NCBI GenBank assembly: GCA_949130485.1
Contig: OX422183.1
Location: 5,076,136-5,140,135 of the forward strand
Origin: Agelas oroides
Taxonomy: Eukaryota > Porifera > Demospongiae > Agelasida > Agelasidae
Reading direction: 5' to 3'
DNA length: 64,000 bases
Both the position numbers and the translations under genes were made by a program. This document shows, in pieces, positions 29,731 through 40,705 of this stretch. The first letter of the stretch is position 1. Every line of letters begins with the position of its first letter. The notes below the pieces were generated by a model. That model did not search any database. It saw only the letters and a list, made by a program, of their open reading frames with translations, and was not told where the DNA came from.

Positions 29731-32123
29731 CTGTGTGGGACAAACCATCAGAGTCAGTAAGATCAAACAGGTATACCTATATATAGATAGGCTATATACT
29801 GTGATTAACAGGTACATCAGTACGAAAGGGTTGTTCTGTAGCAGTTCCGGGTTGAAATCGAACATTAGTCTGTTGCATGTTTTCATTGTGTTACCACATT
29901 TGATGCACTGCAGCGCAGAACTTCGTTAAGAGTGGGACTCATATGCACAATGTACAAGTGTCAGGTATTCATGCATCTACGCAGCGTACATGAACCCCAT
30001 CCTTAACAAAAGTTCTGCACTATAGCGCTTCAGGTGTGGTAACATGATAATACAGATAGGCTATATACTGTGATTAACAGGTAGATTAGTACAAAAGAGA
30101 GTACAAAGATGATGGCAAATGTATGTTGTATCATGCCATGCCCCACCCCTTGCCCCTCCCCTCACCTCCAGGTGAAACATCTCTGATGCTGTCACTGTTG
30201 CTCATCTCAGTTGATGTCTCACTAAACACGGACTCACTCCTCCCGCGCCTCCTTGAGCCGTTCATTTCTTCTGGCATGTGTGCCACATGGTGAGGTGGTT
30301 TGACCTCAAATCCCACTTCCTCCATAGGGTACATCCCATTGTTCATACTGTTCTCCATGCTCGAGTCCAAGGGGGGACGAATGTAGACCATCCTCTCTTC
30401 ACTTGCAGCATCCAGCCTGGGGAGACGACTGTCACTGTGCAGCAACTTCCCTCGACTACCCTCTCGTGCTGCAAAATTATCAGCGGCTGTGGTGCTATAA
30501 GAACGTTGTTGCATACCTCTCCTGTGTCCAACATTGTGGCCTGGGTCAGCTGGGTAGCCAACTGCTGCTGACATCTGGGGAAATATCTCATTGCTCTGGG
30601 TGAGCATGGGAGGGGAGTGAGCGGGAGGAGGGGGAATGTTGTGCACACGGTGGTGCGACATTGCGTGAGCAGTGCTCGGCCTCTTAACCTCACTTCTGGG
30701 AAGTGTGTTACCATTTTCTGGAACCTCATAGGGTGATGGGTAGCTGCCTTTAGCCGCCCGTGGGTGTGAATTTGAGCGTTGGCTGGGGTGCTGGCTGGTA
30801 TGTTGGCCTGGGTGAGCATGTGCCTGTGTGCTTGTGAAAACAGAGCTAGCTCCACTATGGTCTGTGAAAGATCTTGTCATTGGCACAAAACCAACTTCTG
30901 AAGACTCCTTAAGCTGCGGCATGGGCCCAGGGTGGGGCATCTTTCTAGGAGGTCCCATGGCATTTGTAGCAGCACTTCCCAAGAACACGACTTCTTCTTC
31001 TGGGAGAGCTTGCAAGGTGGTGCCAGGCTCGGACATGGGGCTTCGAGGAAGGGGGCGACTTGTCATGAATGCGAGGTTGTTAGTTGGTGTGGTGACATTT
31101 CCAAAGGGCATTGGTTCTTCTTCTGGGAGTGTTTGTAAGGTGCAGCCAGGCTCAGACACGGGGCTTCGAGGGAGGGGACGGGTTGTGAAGACCATGAGGT
31201 TGGGGTTGTTGGGATTGGTGAAGGATGCAGAAGAGGAGGGAGGGGTGCGGGGAGAGAAAGGGTGAAGAGGAATGGAAGGGCTGTACAGTCCCTCACCACC
31301 TGCACAAACAAGAAGAATGTTATTTCCTCTCATGAACTAGAAGAAACTAATGTACAGTAGATCACTTGTAATAGTATCATAGATACTTGCTAATACATCC
31401 CCCCTTTTCTACACTACGTTGAGTCTAAAGTTGGAAAGGGGGTGTTTACTTGACTATTGAATTAGTCACAACTACCAGAAATTTCCAAGGGGTAAAATTT
31501 TGTCAGTTTTTGTGGATTTTGTATGGTCTGCAAAATTTAATCCATAGTTGTTGCATGTGAACGTCTAAGCGTGGCATTGTCTATGAAGCTGTACTTTGTG
31601 GCACAGGTAAGAATCCTGCCAGTATCCTGAGCCCACAATTCCTATACAAGTCCACTATCAACGCTGCCAATCCTGAAATAAGGTATTTCCTGCAGACTAC
31701 TTTGAACAAAGGGCCATGAGCAAAGTTGATGCAAGAATTGCCAGTTTGCTCCACTGGTTAGCTCTTTGGTGAGACTGGCGTCACTTGTGCCTCGATATGT
31801 GTGGTTCCTTGCATCTATAAATGAACAGACCGCTTCTTTGTTGACTGTCAATGCTGCAGGCTAGGGGAGTGGCAAACTCACACCGGTGGGCATGGACTAG
31901 TTTGGATAAAGGGCCATGGACTAGCTTTCAACCTCCTCTGGGCGCTCGCGTAAGGCGCTCCATATTTATGAACATCCTACTTTTGTAGTGTTCCATTCCT
32001 CTCCACCTGTCTGCTATCTTCTTAAAGATGACAATCGTCAAGGCAACCACGACCACCACAGACACTACTCCGGCAATGAGGATGTAGACATAAGGATAGG
32101 TGAAGATTTGGGGGGCTGTGTCT

Positions 32124-32219
<96 letters not shown>

Positions 32220-35200
32220 TGTGTAAGTTTTTATAGGCTACACATATTTTGCAAACATGTATACACATTTAGGCCAAGGAGGTACAAACCAGTACAGAAT
32301 GTGGGGCCAAACAAGAAGTGGACCTATGGTGACACAGGATTTTACGGTCACAAAAGCAGAGCTATCATAGCCTCATTCCTGGGCCCCGCCCAGCTTTCCA
32401 TTGGTTGCAGTACAGAAAAGCGGGAGAGGGGCTGGTATCTTTTCTCACGTGAGTGACGTTGGGATAGAAAGGACGGTAGAAAGGGTTTAATTGTGCATGG
32501 GCGCATGAGGTTCAGAACTGCAACAAGAGCGAAGACACCAGGTAACTTACCGCACGTATCTAGTTAGCAGTGGGTGACTGTCATATGCACCAAGTGTTGA
32601 GTGTGTAGTTAGTTGAACAATACGTGAAATGGTGCTTGTTCGTTCTGAAAGATTTGGCCATTTTCTGATTACGTCACGCTTACGTGAGAAAAGATACCAG
32701 GCTCTCCCCACTTTTCCATACTGTAAGCAATGGCAGGGCCTGGGGACAAGGCTCGAGCTATCAAGCAGAGCAGCTTAGCATCTTGTCTCAGTCTAAACAA
32801 ATGCAGAGGCAAAACAGAGAACAGTGAAAGCTGGCAGTTGCTGGGAGTTGAGCCTGGTTTGAGGCGCCAGTGCTCTGGCCACAGAGCTATGATCACTGGG
32901 CAACCACCTGTGCTCACAAACCTCCAGTACCACTGCAGGTACTCTTTTCTCTATTTATGAAGTGTCAACAAAGAACTATTGATTGACTTACCATTAACGG
33001 TAAACACTGTCGCATTACCACGCATACCCTCAAACATATGGTTCACAGGTGCCACCCATACTTCGTAGTTGCCACTGCTGAGAAGTAACACAAATTCCGT
33101 GTTGGGATAAGGAACACGCCGGACATCACTTCTACCGAGGTATAGCTAGAGGAAGAACAGAGAAGAGAAGGAGGGAGGAGAGAAAGGGAGGAGGACGGTA
33201 GAAAGAGATTGTCTTGTTAAATGCTCTCCTCCCTTCTCTTCTTGATCATTGGCAGATCAGGGATGAGGCTAGACTCCCCCCCCCCCCTTCCCTCCAACTC
33301 TTCTACAACTCTCTCATGTTTGGTGTTGCCCTACCCCCTAAAGCACTTGGAAATGATAGTCTAAATGTACAAGAAACTCCACTCCATGGGTAGACAGCAC
33401 AGGCTACTTCATTGATCATCAGCTGTAGGTTTGAATGCAGCGAGGTACCACAGTAGTCAATTCCTGCTTGCTACATGCTCAGTGTGAAACACACGAAAAT
33501 AAAATGCTTCACTGATTTCATTCCTTCTGGGCCAGCCCCCTCTTCTTGGTTAGATCTGTCTTGATCAACCATCAACGACTCTAGTCCCTGAATGCTCCCC
33601 TCCCCTCTCTTCTTGATCAACCATTAACAACTCTAGTTCCTGAATGCTCCCATCCCCTCCCTTCTTGATCAACCATTAACGACTCTAGTTCCTGATGCTC
33701 CCCTCCCCTCCCTTCTTGATCAATCATTTATGACTCACATGGTATCCGAATGGTCTTCCATTCCACTGATCTTCAGGAATGGCCTCCCATGACAGTCGTA
33801 CAAGGTTCATAACTCCCTGGAAGTCCACTTCAACACTGACATGGTTCACAATTGCACTTGGTTCTGCATAGAAGGAAGAGATGAGGAGAGGTCAAATTAA
33901 TCTACCCATACAACAGATAAAGCTTACTTCAGTAAGTGGCCACTGAAATGATCAGTCTGTTAAGCTAGACTAATTTCTCTCGCTTGCTGGAAGTTGGGGA
34001 TGGGCTGTATACCATATAGCGGGCTGTATATACGGAAAAGCAAGCCCAAACTTCTGCTGAACAAGAAAACATTCATACAGATGGCCATGGTGGCCTGGGC
34101 ACCAATAGTGAATGGTCACTGATCAAACCACCCTCACTTGTATCACAAATGAAACTCATTCAGTGGATACTGTTCAGATCTGTCACTGTTGTGGCTTCTG
34201 GAACAGTACTTTGCTATTGTACTGACCACACTTTCATGGTGTGTTTCGGTCTGATGTGGACCTTCCTCAGGCATGCAATAACTGGACACTACCTTGCATT
34301 TGACCTGACGTCACTCATGTGATAAAAGTTCTCTGACCTTCCCCTTCCCCGCTTTTCTCTACTCAATAACAGGAAGCTGGTCTGGAGCCTGGGAACAAGG
34401 CTATCTAGTGACTAGTAACAGTGCCACTGAAGTACAACTGCACAGCATAACTGTGGTTGCCTGCTTGTGACTTTTCAGCAGGAAATAAATCATGGGAGGG
34501 GGAGGTTGGTTATGACAGCGACAAATTACTGATGAGTAACACATACTGGAGGCCAGGTACATGTAGGTCAACATTCTTGTCTTGTTTGATGTGGTAACAG
34601 CAAAGGACCAACTACAAGCAGCTGTGACATTCTCAGCTGATGGCCTGGCATGCCACATGTAATGAATATTACTTGTGGTGCCTGAGTAAGTAAGTTATGC
34701 ATTGTTGCTTTTCATGTAAGAGGTAATGGTCCTCATCCCTCTGCCAACCCAGTGCAGCTGCTGAGGTCTGGTGTTGTGTAGCGAGTGACGCTGTATAACA
34801 ACTAGCCCTCGTTTCCAGGGAAATGTTGAAGGTTACGGGATAGTTACTGTGAGCATGTCTTATGAATGTATCGACATCAGATATCTTGTACAGTGTCCAA
34901 CCCAGCACAACAGAACTTCTTACTGAACCATTGCCTATGTGTCAATAAATTTCCTATTTCCTTTAAGTTGCATCTTGGGGTGTAATGACAGCTTTTATCT
35001 TAATGAGCAACTTTGTAATACGATGGAATCTCTTGAACAAAGACCATAGAAACTCGAAATCATCAAAGGGATGAAAGCTCTTAGAATATCGTATTTGAAA
35101 GCCTTAGAGTTACTCGGCTGGTGATTTTCTAACAGAGGTATATACGTGGCAGTCCCGGATAGAAATTGAATATTATTCTGTCACGTATTTCGAGCACATC

Positions 35201-36687
35201 ATTGACTTTGACACGCCATAGTGCTAAGCTTCTGCTAAGGGCGGGGTTCATACGTGCCTCATTGACGTATATATCAGATATTCATGCGTTAATGAAGCAT
35301 GTCTGAGCCCCACCCATAGCTGAGCCCTGCCCATAGCTGAAGCTCAGTGCTACAGCACGTCAAAGTGAGTGATGCCCTTGAAATATGCAACGAAATAGTA
35401 TTAGATTTTGATCTGGGGCTGCCACATATTCAAGTGATGGCACTAACTCCATTCAGCTTGTTTACAAAGAAAGGTCCCTCATACAATTTGCTACCACTGC
35501 AGGCAGACAAATGATCCATCATGAATAGAGATGGCTCTGGTATGGCTTACGTTCAGCACTGGTTTCAAACTCTATCACTGGGCTAGCGGGTCCAACTCCA
35601 TTAGAGCAGTAGAGTCGCACTGCCACAGCATATCTGGTGAAAATACGCAGGCTGTTGAGTGGAAGGGTGACAGCTGTTGAACGCTCCGGAGTTAACTGAC
35701 TGGAGTAGTTTGTGGTACTTAGTGGCCAGTAGAGTACTTCATAGCCTATGACATTAACAGGAAGGGAAGACTGGAAGGAGGGAGAAGAGGAAGGAGGGGG
35801 GGGGGGGGAGGTAAGAATAGAGGAAGGGAGGGAAGGATGGAGGGAGGAAGGGAGGGTGGGAGGAAGAGAAAGAGGGAGAGAAATAAGAAGAATGGTGATA
35901 TGTATGTATGTACGTGCGTATGTGTGTATGTATGTGTGTATGTACGTACGTATGTATGTACGTATGTGTGTATGTATGTATGTGTGTATGTTTGTACGTA
36001 TGCGTGTATGTATGTTTGTACGTATGTGTATATATGTACGTGTGTATGTATGTTTGTTAGATGTTGCTTAGCAACCAAAACTTTGTACTTGAATAACACG
36101 GAGTAGAATGGGTGGAGGTGATTATGGGTGTGGCAGTGGGTTGCTAGGGGTAACATCTAACAAATAAGTTACATTCCCCAGACAGAACAGCATTCGCCCT
36201 TCGGGCTCATGCTGCTCCATCTGGGGAATGTAACTATTATGTGTATGTACGTATATGTGTATGTATGTACGTGTGTATGTACGTATGTGTGTATGTACGT
36301 GTGTATGTATGTATGTGTGTATGTATGTACGTGTGTATGTACGTATGTGTATGTACGTACTACGTACGCATATATATGTACGTATGTACATATGTATGTG
36401 TATGTATTATGTTTGTACGTATGTGTATGTTTGTATGTATGTGTGTATGTACGTGTGTATGTACGTATGTGTATGTATGTACTACGTACGTATGTACATA
36501 TGTATGTGTATGTATGTACTACGTACGTATGTACATATGTATGTGTATGTATGTATGTTTGTACGTATGTACGTATGTATGTGTAGCAACTATAGTCATT
36601 GACTCACCACAGCTGACCAAGAGATGCTGACATGACTTTTACCAATTGAGACTGTCACATTGGAGGGTATGAAACTTGTGTTTCCTT
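29594..36687 (-). CDS. FN3 receptor copy 2, main body (seven exons)
   Basis: Minus-strand exons: 36687-36608, 35770-35551, 33863-33739, 33145-32992, 32115-31933, 31299-30166, 29730-29594. With the candidate signal-peptide exon at 58341-58251 the model is 707 residues. Approximate layout: signal 1-19; FN3-1 about 36-130; FN3-2 about 132-223; transmembrane helix about 232-255; cytoplasmic tail to 707. Each FN3 domain is split by one intron. The tail has two RPLPRSP SH3-type motifs, YEVP and YIRPP tyrosine sites and a C-terminal RPAYRPV. It is probably a single-pass adhesion or guidance-type receptor; the ligand and exact family are not recognised. All junctions are GT-AG and in phase. This copy has exon A (36608-36687), which copy 1 lacks. 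Confidence 0.8.
29890..30043. mobile_element. GTTACCACA inverted-repeat element, copy 2
   Basis: Counterpart of 7090-7243, in the last intron of receptor copy 2. Shared position and sequence show it was present before the duplication. Confidence 0.7.
30166..31299 (-). CDS. Receptor copy 2, long cytoplasmic-tail exon
   Basis: A 1,134-nt exon, one codon longer than copy 1 (EEEVV). Same motifs as copy 1, with a handful of amino-acid changes. It carries no stop or frameshift, so both tails are still open. Phase 1 at both ends. Confidence 0.87.
31933..32115 (-). CDS. Receptor copy 2, transmembrane exon
   Basis: A 183-nt exon with the hydrophobic stretch YILIAGVVSVVVVVALTIVI followed by FKKIADRWRG. 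The acceptor follows a roughly 100-base CA repeat on the coding strand. The first codons read APQI instead of the GPQI of copy 1. Symmetric phase 1. Confidence 0.85.
32117..32224. repeat. (TG)n tract at the copy 2 transmembrane-exon acceptor
   Basis: About 50 TG units on the plus strand, ending next to the acceptor CAG of the transmembrane exon. About 35 bases longer than at copy 1. Confidence 0.95.
32368..32754. mobile_element. TAGCCTC-type element, copy 2 of the duplicated insertion
   Basis: Same insertion as 9547-9932, with the same 9-bp target repeat GAGCTATCA (32359-32367, 32755-32763). It dates the insertion before the segmental duplication. Confidence 0.87.
32829..32911 (-). repeat. 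tRNA-derived SINE fragment, duplicated copy
   Basis: Counterpart of 10006-10088, in the same intron of receptor copy 2. Confidence 0.62.
32992..33145 (-). CDS. Receptor copy 2, FN3-2 second-half exon
   Basis: 154 nt, encoding the C-terminal strands of FN3-2 (NYEVWVAPVN). Same length, acceptor and donor as copy 1. Confidence 0.82.
33560..33738. repeat. Intronic minisatellite, about 52 bp x 4
   Basis: The same unit as 10738-11193 but four copies instead of nine, ending at the donor of the FN3-2 first-half exon. Confidence 0.9.
33739..33863 (-). CDS. Receptor copy 2, FN3-2 first-half exon
   Basis: 125 nt. The codon at the upstream junction is CAA (Gln) where copy 1 would give CGA (Arg). It encodes the A-C strands of FN3-2 with LVRLSWEAIP. 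Confidence 0.82.
33864..35550 (-). other. Receptor copy 2 intron
   Basis: Counterpart of 11319-12941, with small insertions (for example a repeated GGGCTGTATA near 34005-34025) and the inverted-repeat unit at about 35193-35373. No exon seen. Confidence 0.6.
35551..35770 (-). CDS. Receptor copy 2, FN3-1 second-half exon
   Basis: 220 nt, the same as copy 1, encoding GYEVLYWPLSTTNYSSQL and RYAVAVRLYCSNGVGPASP. Starts in phase 0 after exon A, ends in phase 1. Confidence 0.84.
35898..36056. repeat. (GTAT/GTAC)n microsatellite
   Basis: A tetranucleotide array with GTACGT and GTGTAT variants. It lies between FN3-1 exons of receptor copy 2 and is absent from copy 1, where homology ends nearby. ORFs across it (YVCMYVCMYV) are artefacts. 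Confidence 0.95.
36055..36234. repeat. Two adjacent hairpin elements between microsatellites
   Basis: 36055-36162 has ends TGTTAGATGTTGC and the complement (GTAACATCTAACA). 36168-36234 is a near-perfect hairpin, GTTACATTCCCCAGA...TCTGGGGAATGTAAC, with an inner GCCCTTCGGGC stem. Both sit between two GTAT arrays, as if inserted into one array. Confidence 0.85.
36240..36585. repeat. (GTAT/GTAC)n microsatellite, second block
   Basis: About 345 bases of GTAT, GTAC and GTGT tetramers, with a repeated ACTACGTACGTATGTACATA unit. It ends about 20 bases from the donor of receptor exon A. Confidence 0.95.
36608..36687 (-). CDS. Receptor copy 2, exon A (FN3-1 first half)
   Basis: 80 nt: 2 nt plus 26 codons, encoding GNTSFIPSNVTVSIGKSHVS and ISWSAV. 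These are the A and B strands of an FN3 domain, with the invariant Trp. Acceptor TTTCACAG, donor GTGAGT. The incoming phase is 1, which matches the candidate signal-peptide exon at 58251-58341. Not present at copy 1. Confidence 0.8.
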
Positions 36688-37097
36688 CTGTGAAAGAAAA
36701 GGAAGGAGAGGTGGGAGTGTAGGAGGGAGGGAAGGGTGGTAGAGAGTGGTAAGAACTAATCAGTTTTGGTAGTCTTCTACGCTGTGTACATGTAACTAGC
36801 ACACTTGAACACTGTGATGTAGAAATTGAAGGTTAAGGGATAATTATTATTAATCTTTCATTAAGGGTGGGGTTCATACATTGATGCATTAGATATCATG
36901 CGTGTACAAAGTGGAAGTGCAGCGATATGGCACTTAGAACGTGGTATTCGATGGAATAATCTTGGATTTCTACACAGGAATGTCATACATGTATACCGTA
37001 TAGCACAAAATTTTGCTGGTCTTTTATTTGGCGAATTTGTAACCATTCGTGAAATCATTTCAACGAAAATCCTTGAAATGTGAACCACAGTTTTCAG

Positions 37098-37402
37098 TAG
37101 TCTTGCATAGCTACACCCTATTCCGCAAGAGGGAAGGGTCTGGTAACTTTCGTTTTGGCTGCTTGCTATGCAGGAATTTCATTTACTCACATTGCGTAAG
37201 TGATGATTAATTATTTTGCGAAGCCCGACAAAGCAGCCGCGTGGTTGCTTCACTTCCTATTAAAGTTGTGAGATCAGTACTCATGTGACAATACTCTACT
37301 GTGATTGGTCCCGCACTGCACTGCGGTGCAACAAACTGCTGTAAAAGAAGTTACCAGACCCCTTCCCTCTCTTGCGGAATTGGGTGTGGCCATGTAAGAC
37401 TA
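37098..37402. mobile_element. TAGTCTTGC-type inverted-repeat element, 9-bp TSD
   Basis: 305 bp. Left end TAGTCTTGCATAGCTACACC, right end the near complement GTGGCCATGTAAGACTA. Inner AGGGAAGGGTCTGGTAACTT is mirrored by AGTTACCAGACCCCTTCCCT. Flanks AGTTTTCAG (37089-37097) and AATTTTCAG (37403-37411) are a 9-bp duplication with one change. Non-coding. Confidence 0.87.
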
Positions 37403-38170
37403 AATTTTCAGACTCGGACTGCAAGAGCTTCAATGGACAGCATCCTGGGGCTAAGCTGCCGGATCTGCAAGGAATACTCTCCAAAAAGAGATACCTTCAA
37501 AGTAGGCATTGCTTTGCTCACAGCTGTGAGCTCAAGCTGACGATGGTGTGACAGTGCAGATAGAACTTGGCATGTATGCCACGCCCATAGTACATTATGT
37601 GTGCACCATGCGCATAGTTTAGACAGCGAATTCGTGAAATTATTCATAAAATCTTCAAAAACCGCTATTCCTGTAAATTTAGACCCTTGAAAATTTAGTG
37701 TTATACAGTATACATATATACACACATACTACAGTGTACAGTGACCCGATACATTAAGTGCATACACTACAATATGCAACATGTACAGTACAGTACAGTA
37801 TGTTAGACCGTATACACGTACCACAACATGGCTGACGACCACTAATGTAACACAATCCATGAGTGTACTTATATTTCTAGCCAGGGCTTCATACCACATA
37901 CTTGTGTCAGGAGTAGCACACATACTCCCAAGAGAGCGACAGGTTAGTTCAATTGGCATTGGGTTTCCAATTAAGTGAAACAGATGCTTGGCTACTATGC
38001 CATTAGTCAGGTTCTAGCAGGTTTCTTACTCCATACAGGTGGGGTAGGGCATACTTCACAATTAGACTAGTAGTGTCCAGTTTCCTCCTCAGAAGGTCGA
38101 CGGACGGCAATTAGTCAGCACATGCAAGTGATGTAATAATATCGGCAGCCGTAATGACCCATAAGTGAAA

Positions 38171-38423
38171 CAAGAGTGCATAAAGAACGGGCAGCTAGAG
38201 TAAGAGCATGTAACTTGGTAAAATTTGAGGCCAGGCGGAATTTATTACCAGTATTATGAAAAACAGTAACACGTATGCACAAGGTGCGTAACAGAAGCCA
38301 TTGTTGGTACAGCATGTGACTAGGTGTTCTAGTTTTAGTACAGTTTAATAATTTTGCCTGGACGATGGGCTTCTGTTGGAGTTACATGCTCTTACTCCAG
38401 CCACCCGTTTTTATGTGCTCTTG
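38171..38423. mobile_element. CAAGAGTGCATAA-type inverted-repeat element
   Basis: Relative of 4648-4908, with ends CAAGAGTGCATAAAGAACGG and the complement. The flanks GTGAAA and TTGAAA are compatible with a 6-bp duplication. Confidence 0.82.
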
Positions 38424-38522
38424 TTGAAACCAAGTTACAAATACACTAGAACAGCCTTTGATGTTGTTGCAATTAGTTAACACATGCAGCTGAGGTAAGC
38501 ATTAATTCATGTGATCAGGTTT

Positions 38523-38616
38523 CTGTCTGCCCGTCTGTCTGTCTGTCGGTCTGTCTGTCTGAGTGTCTGTCTGTCTACCTGTCTTATATCTATCTGTCTG
38601 TCTGTCTACCTGTCTA

Positions 38617-38657
<41 letters not shown>

Positions 38658-38660
38658 GTC
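38523..38660. repeat. (GTCT)n microsatellite
   Basis: About 138 bases of TGTC tetramers with CGGT, GAGT and TACC interruptions. ORFs reading TDRQTDRQ are artefacts. Confidence 0.95.
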
Positions 38661-38717
38661 CAGTGAAAATGTCTGACAGCTACTCAGTAAGTGCAATATA
38701 GATTGTGAAGGTTGTTA

Positions 38718-38790
38718 GTGGTCGTAGCTCAGTGGTAGAGCACTCACAGCTCACGCTAGAGTTCGATTACCGGTGACTGCCAGCTTTTCA
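38718..38790 (+). repeat. tRNA-derived SINE fragment
   Basis: GGTCGTAGCTCAGTGGTAGA-GC is a good RNA polymerase III A box, and GAGTTCGATTACCGG a B box. It ends GACTGCCAGCTTTT, as in the other copies. Acceptor and anticodon stems do not pair as a tRNA. Confidence 0.7.
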
Positions 38791-39030
38791 ATTATCTCTA
38801 ATTCATCTCACGACATCAAACACGTCAGCTGAGGCTAGATTAGAAACTCCTGCTATTCGTCTAACCACTGTTGACAGAGCTGACTACATCACACTGAAAG
38901 TTACATCATCATCACCATGGTAACTTGCCACAAGGAAATGGTTATAGTACTATCTACTGTACTCAATTATACTGTATTCATACCTACCTGCACAACTAGA
39001 TAACCTTTGCACCCTCAGACAAAAATGTAA

Positions 39031-39223
39031 TACAGTGCCTCCTTACTTATCTGAACCCCTTTGGGCAGAGGGGTGTTCGGATAACTGAAATGTTCAGACA
39101 AGGAAACAATACTATTTGTATACAAAGCAGATTACTTTCCATTTAACACACAGTGAAATATCATTACTTCGGGTAATCGAGGATTTGGATAATCGAGGTT
39201 CGGATAATCGAGAATGCACTGTA
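39031..39223. mobile_element. pogo/Tigger-like non-autonomous element
   Basis: Ends TACAGTGCCTCCTTACTTAT and the complement ...GAATGCACTGTA, with TA at both borders. The right part reads TTCGGATAATCGAGGTTCGG-ATAATCGAG, whose complement is the CTCGATTATCCGAA repeat known from Tigger-type termini. No transposase. Confidence 0.72.
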
Positions 39224-40148
39224 TCTAAATATAGCTTTCTGAAAGGCTTCAGGCCACATGCCTGCGTAGCACTGAAGTTTAGCCTCACTTCTAATGCACA
39301 CGAACATCAAAACTTGTAAAATTGTGGAGAGCATTGTATCTTTCTCACAAGAGTGACTTCAGGGTAGAAACGTGATAGAAAGGGTTTCACTAGGTGGGAG
39401 GAACTAGTGCTCAGAACAAGAAGAAGAGTGATGGTAACAGCAACATACACAGACATCTACATGTAGCTGTGACTGTCATACATGCAGTGCACTGAACATA
39501 TAGTTGGTTAAACAACTGGCAAAGTGTTGCACTTCCCTCTAAAAATACGTCATGACTTGTTCCCAGACGCTTGAAAAATCACAGGGTTCGATTTTTTGAG
39601 CGCTTGCGTAAACAAAATGCTTTCCCCATACAATGTTCTGATAAAAAGTTGGGCATGGGTTTGGGAGGGTTGGGAACAGGGCTAACTAAAGCGCTTTCAT
39701 GTATAGATAAGGCCAACCATCTGACTGTTTGTTCTGCATGAGGTAGCAGCTCCCATCTCCCGTTCAACTTAACGTAGCTGATGAGGCCTGGTATTGGTCA
39801 AAACACTTCCTGCAGAGTGGGTGACTCATAATAACATTCATCTTACCATGGAGATGCGGTTCATTGATTGCTCATGCAGCTGTCACACAGAGGCTGTCAG
39901 CAATAATGAATGAGGTCTCCAAGTTTCAAAACGGGCAGACACAGTTTGTTTATCAAGACATGTTTCCAGGAGCCAATTTGATTGGACCCTCCACACACTG
40001 TCACTTTGCCCTTGTAACATGGATAGTTTTGTGATGAGAGGGTAATAGCAAAGTTAATGGAGCGACCACACATCCTGTGTATGTGGGTGCCACTCACACA
40101 CACATCATACACCCTACACTAGCTATCTCAATGTACCATACTTTGACC

Positions 40149-40705
40149 TAGCCTCGTTCCCAGGCCCTGCGCGTTCGTCGCTTGCAGTACGAAATTCGCG
40201 CAGAGGGTCTGGGCTCGTTCATCACGTGATGTGTGCCGCAGGCGTCATTTTACGTCACACCAGATATAGCAAAATCGCTGTGTTGCAGAGATAACCACAA
40301 ATGGAGTTGGAAGAACCTGGAACAGGTCATGCGCGTACGGTAGACTACAATAGTCAACTCGAGCTGAAGAAGACGAGGAGCCGAAATCCAGGTTCGACCT
40401 AGTAACACGATGTGGCCAAGGTATCTGAATATATAGGTCTACTATCCAGCTAAGCATGGCAGCTTGTGCTCTTGCGCTGCCGAGACTTTTAACACTTAGG
40501 TAAGTTCGCACGCGAACCATTACTGTGATCTCTGGGGACCTCTTTCAACGGTAAACAAGGCGCTAGCTCATCTATGACATCATTGATTCTAGTAGAAGGG
40601 TCGTGACGTAAGCTGCGGCATGCATCACGTGATGAACGAGCCCAGGCCCTCTGCGCGAATTTCGTGCTGCAAGCGACGAACGCGCAGGGCCTGGGAACGA
40701 GGCTA
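40149..40705. mobile_element. TAGCCTCGTTCCCAGGCC element, 557 bp, 9-bp TSD
   Basis: Sister of 16561-17131 with the same termini. Its interior is inverted relative to that copy: the GCTCGAGCTGAAGAAGACGA region is reversed. The perfect 9-bp target repeat ACTTTGACC lies at 40140-40148 and 40706-40714. Confidence 0.93.

Noticed and set aside
38718-38790. Possible tRNA gene
   Set aside because: A and B boxes are good but the stems do not pair; three other copies exist with the same non-tRNA tail, so it is a SINE.
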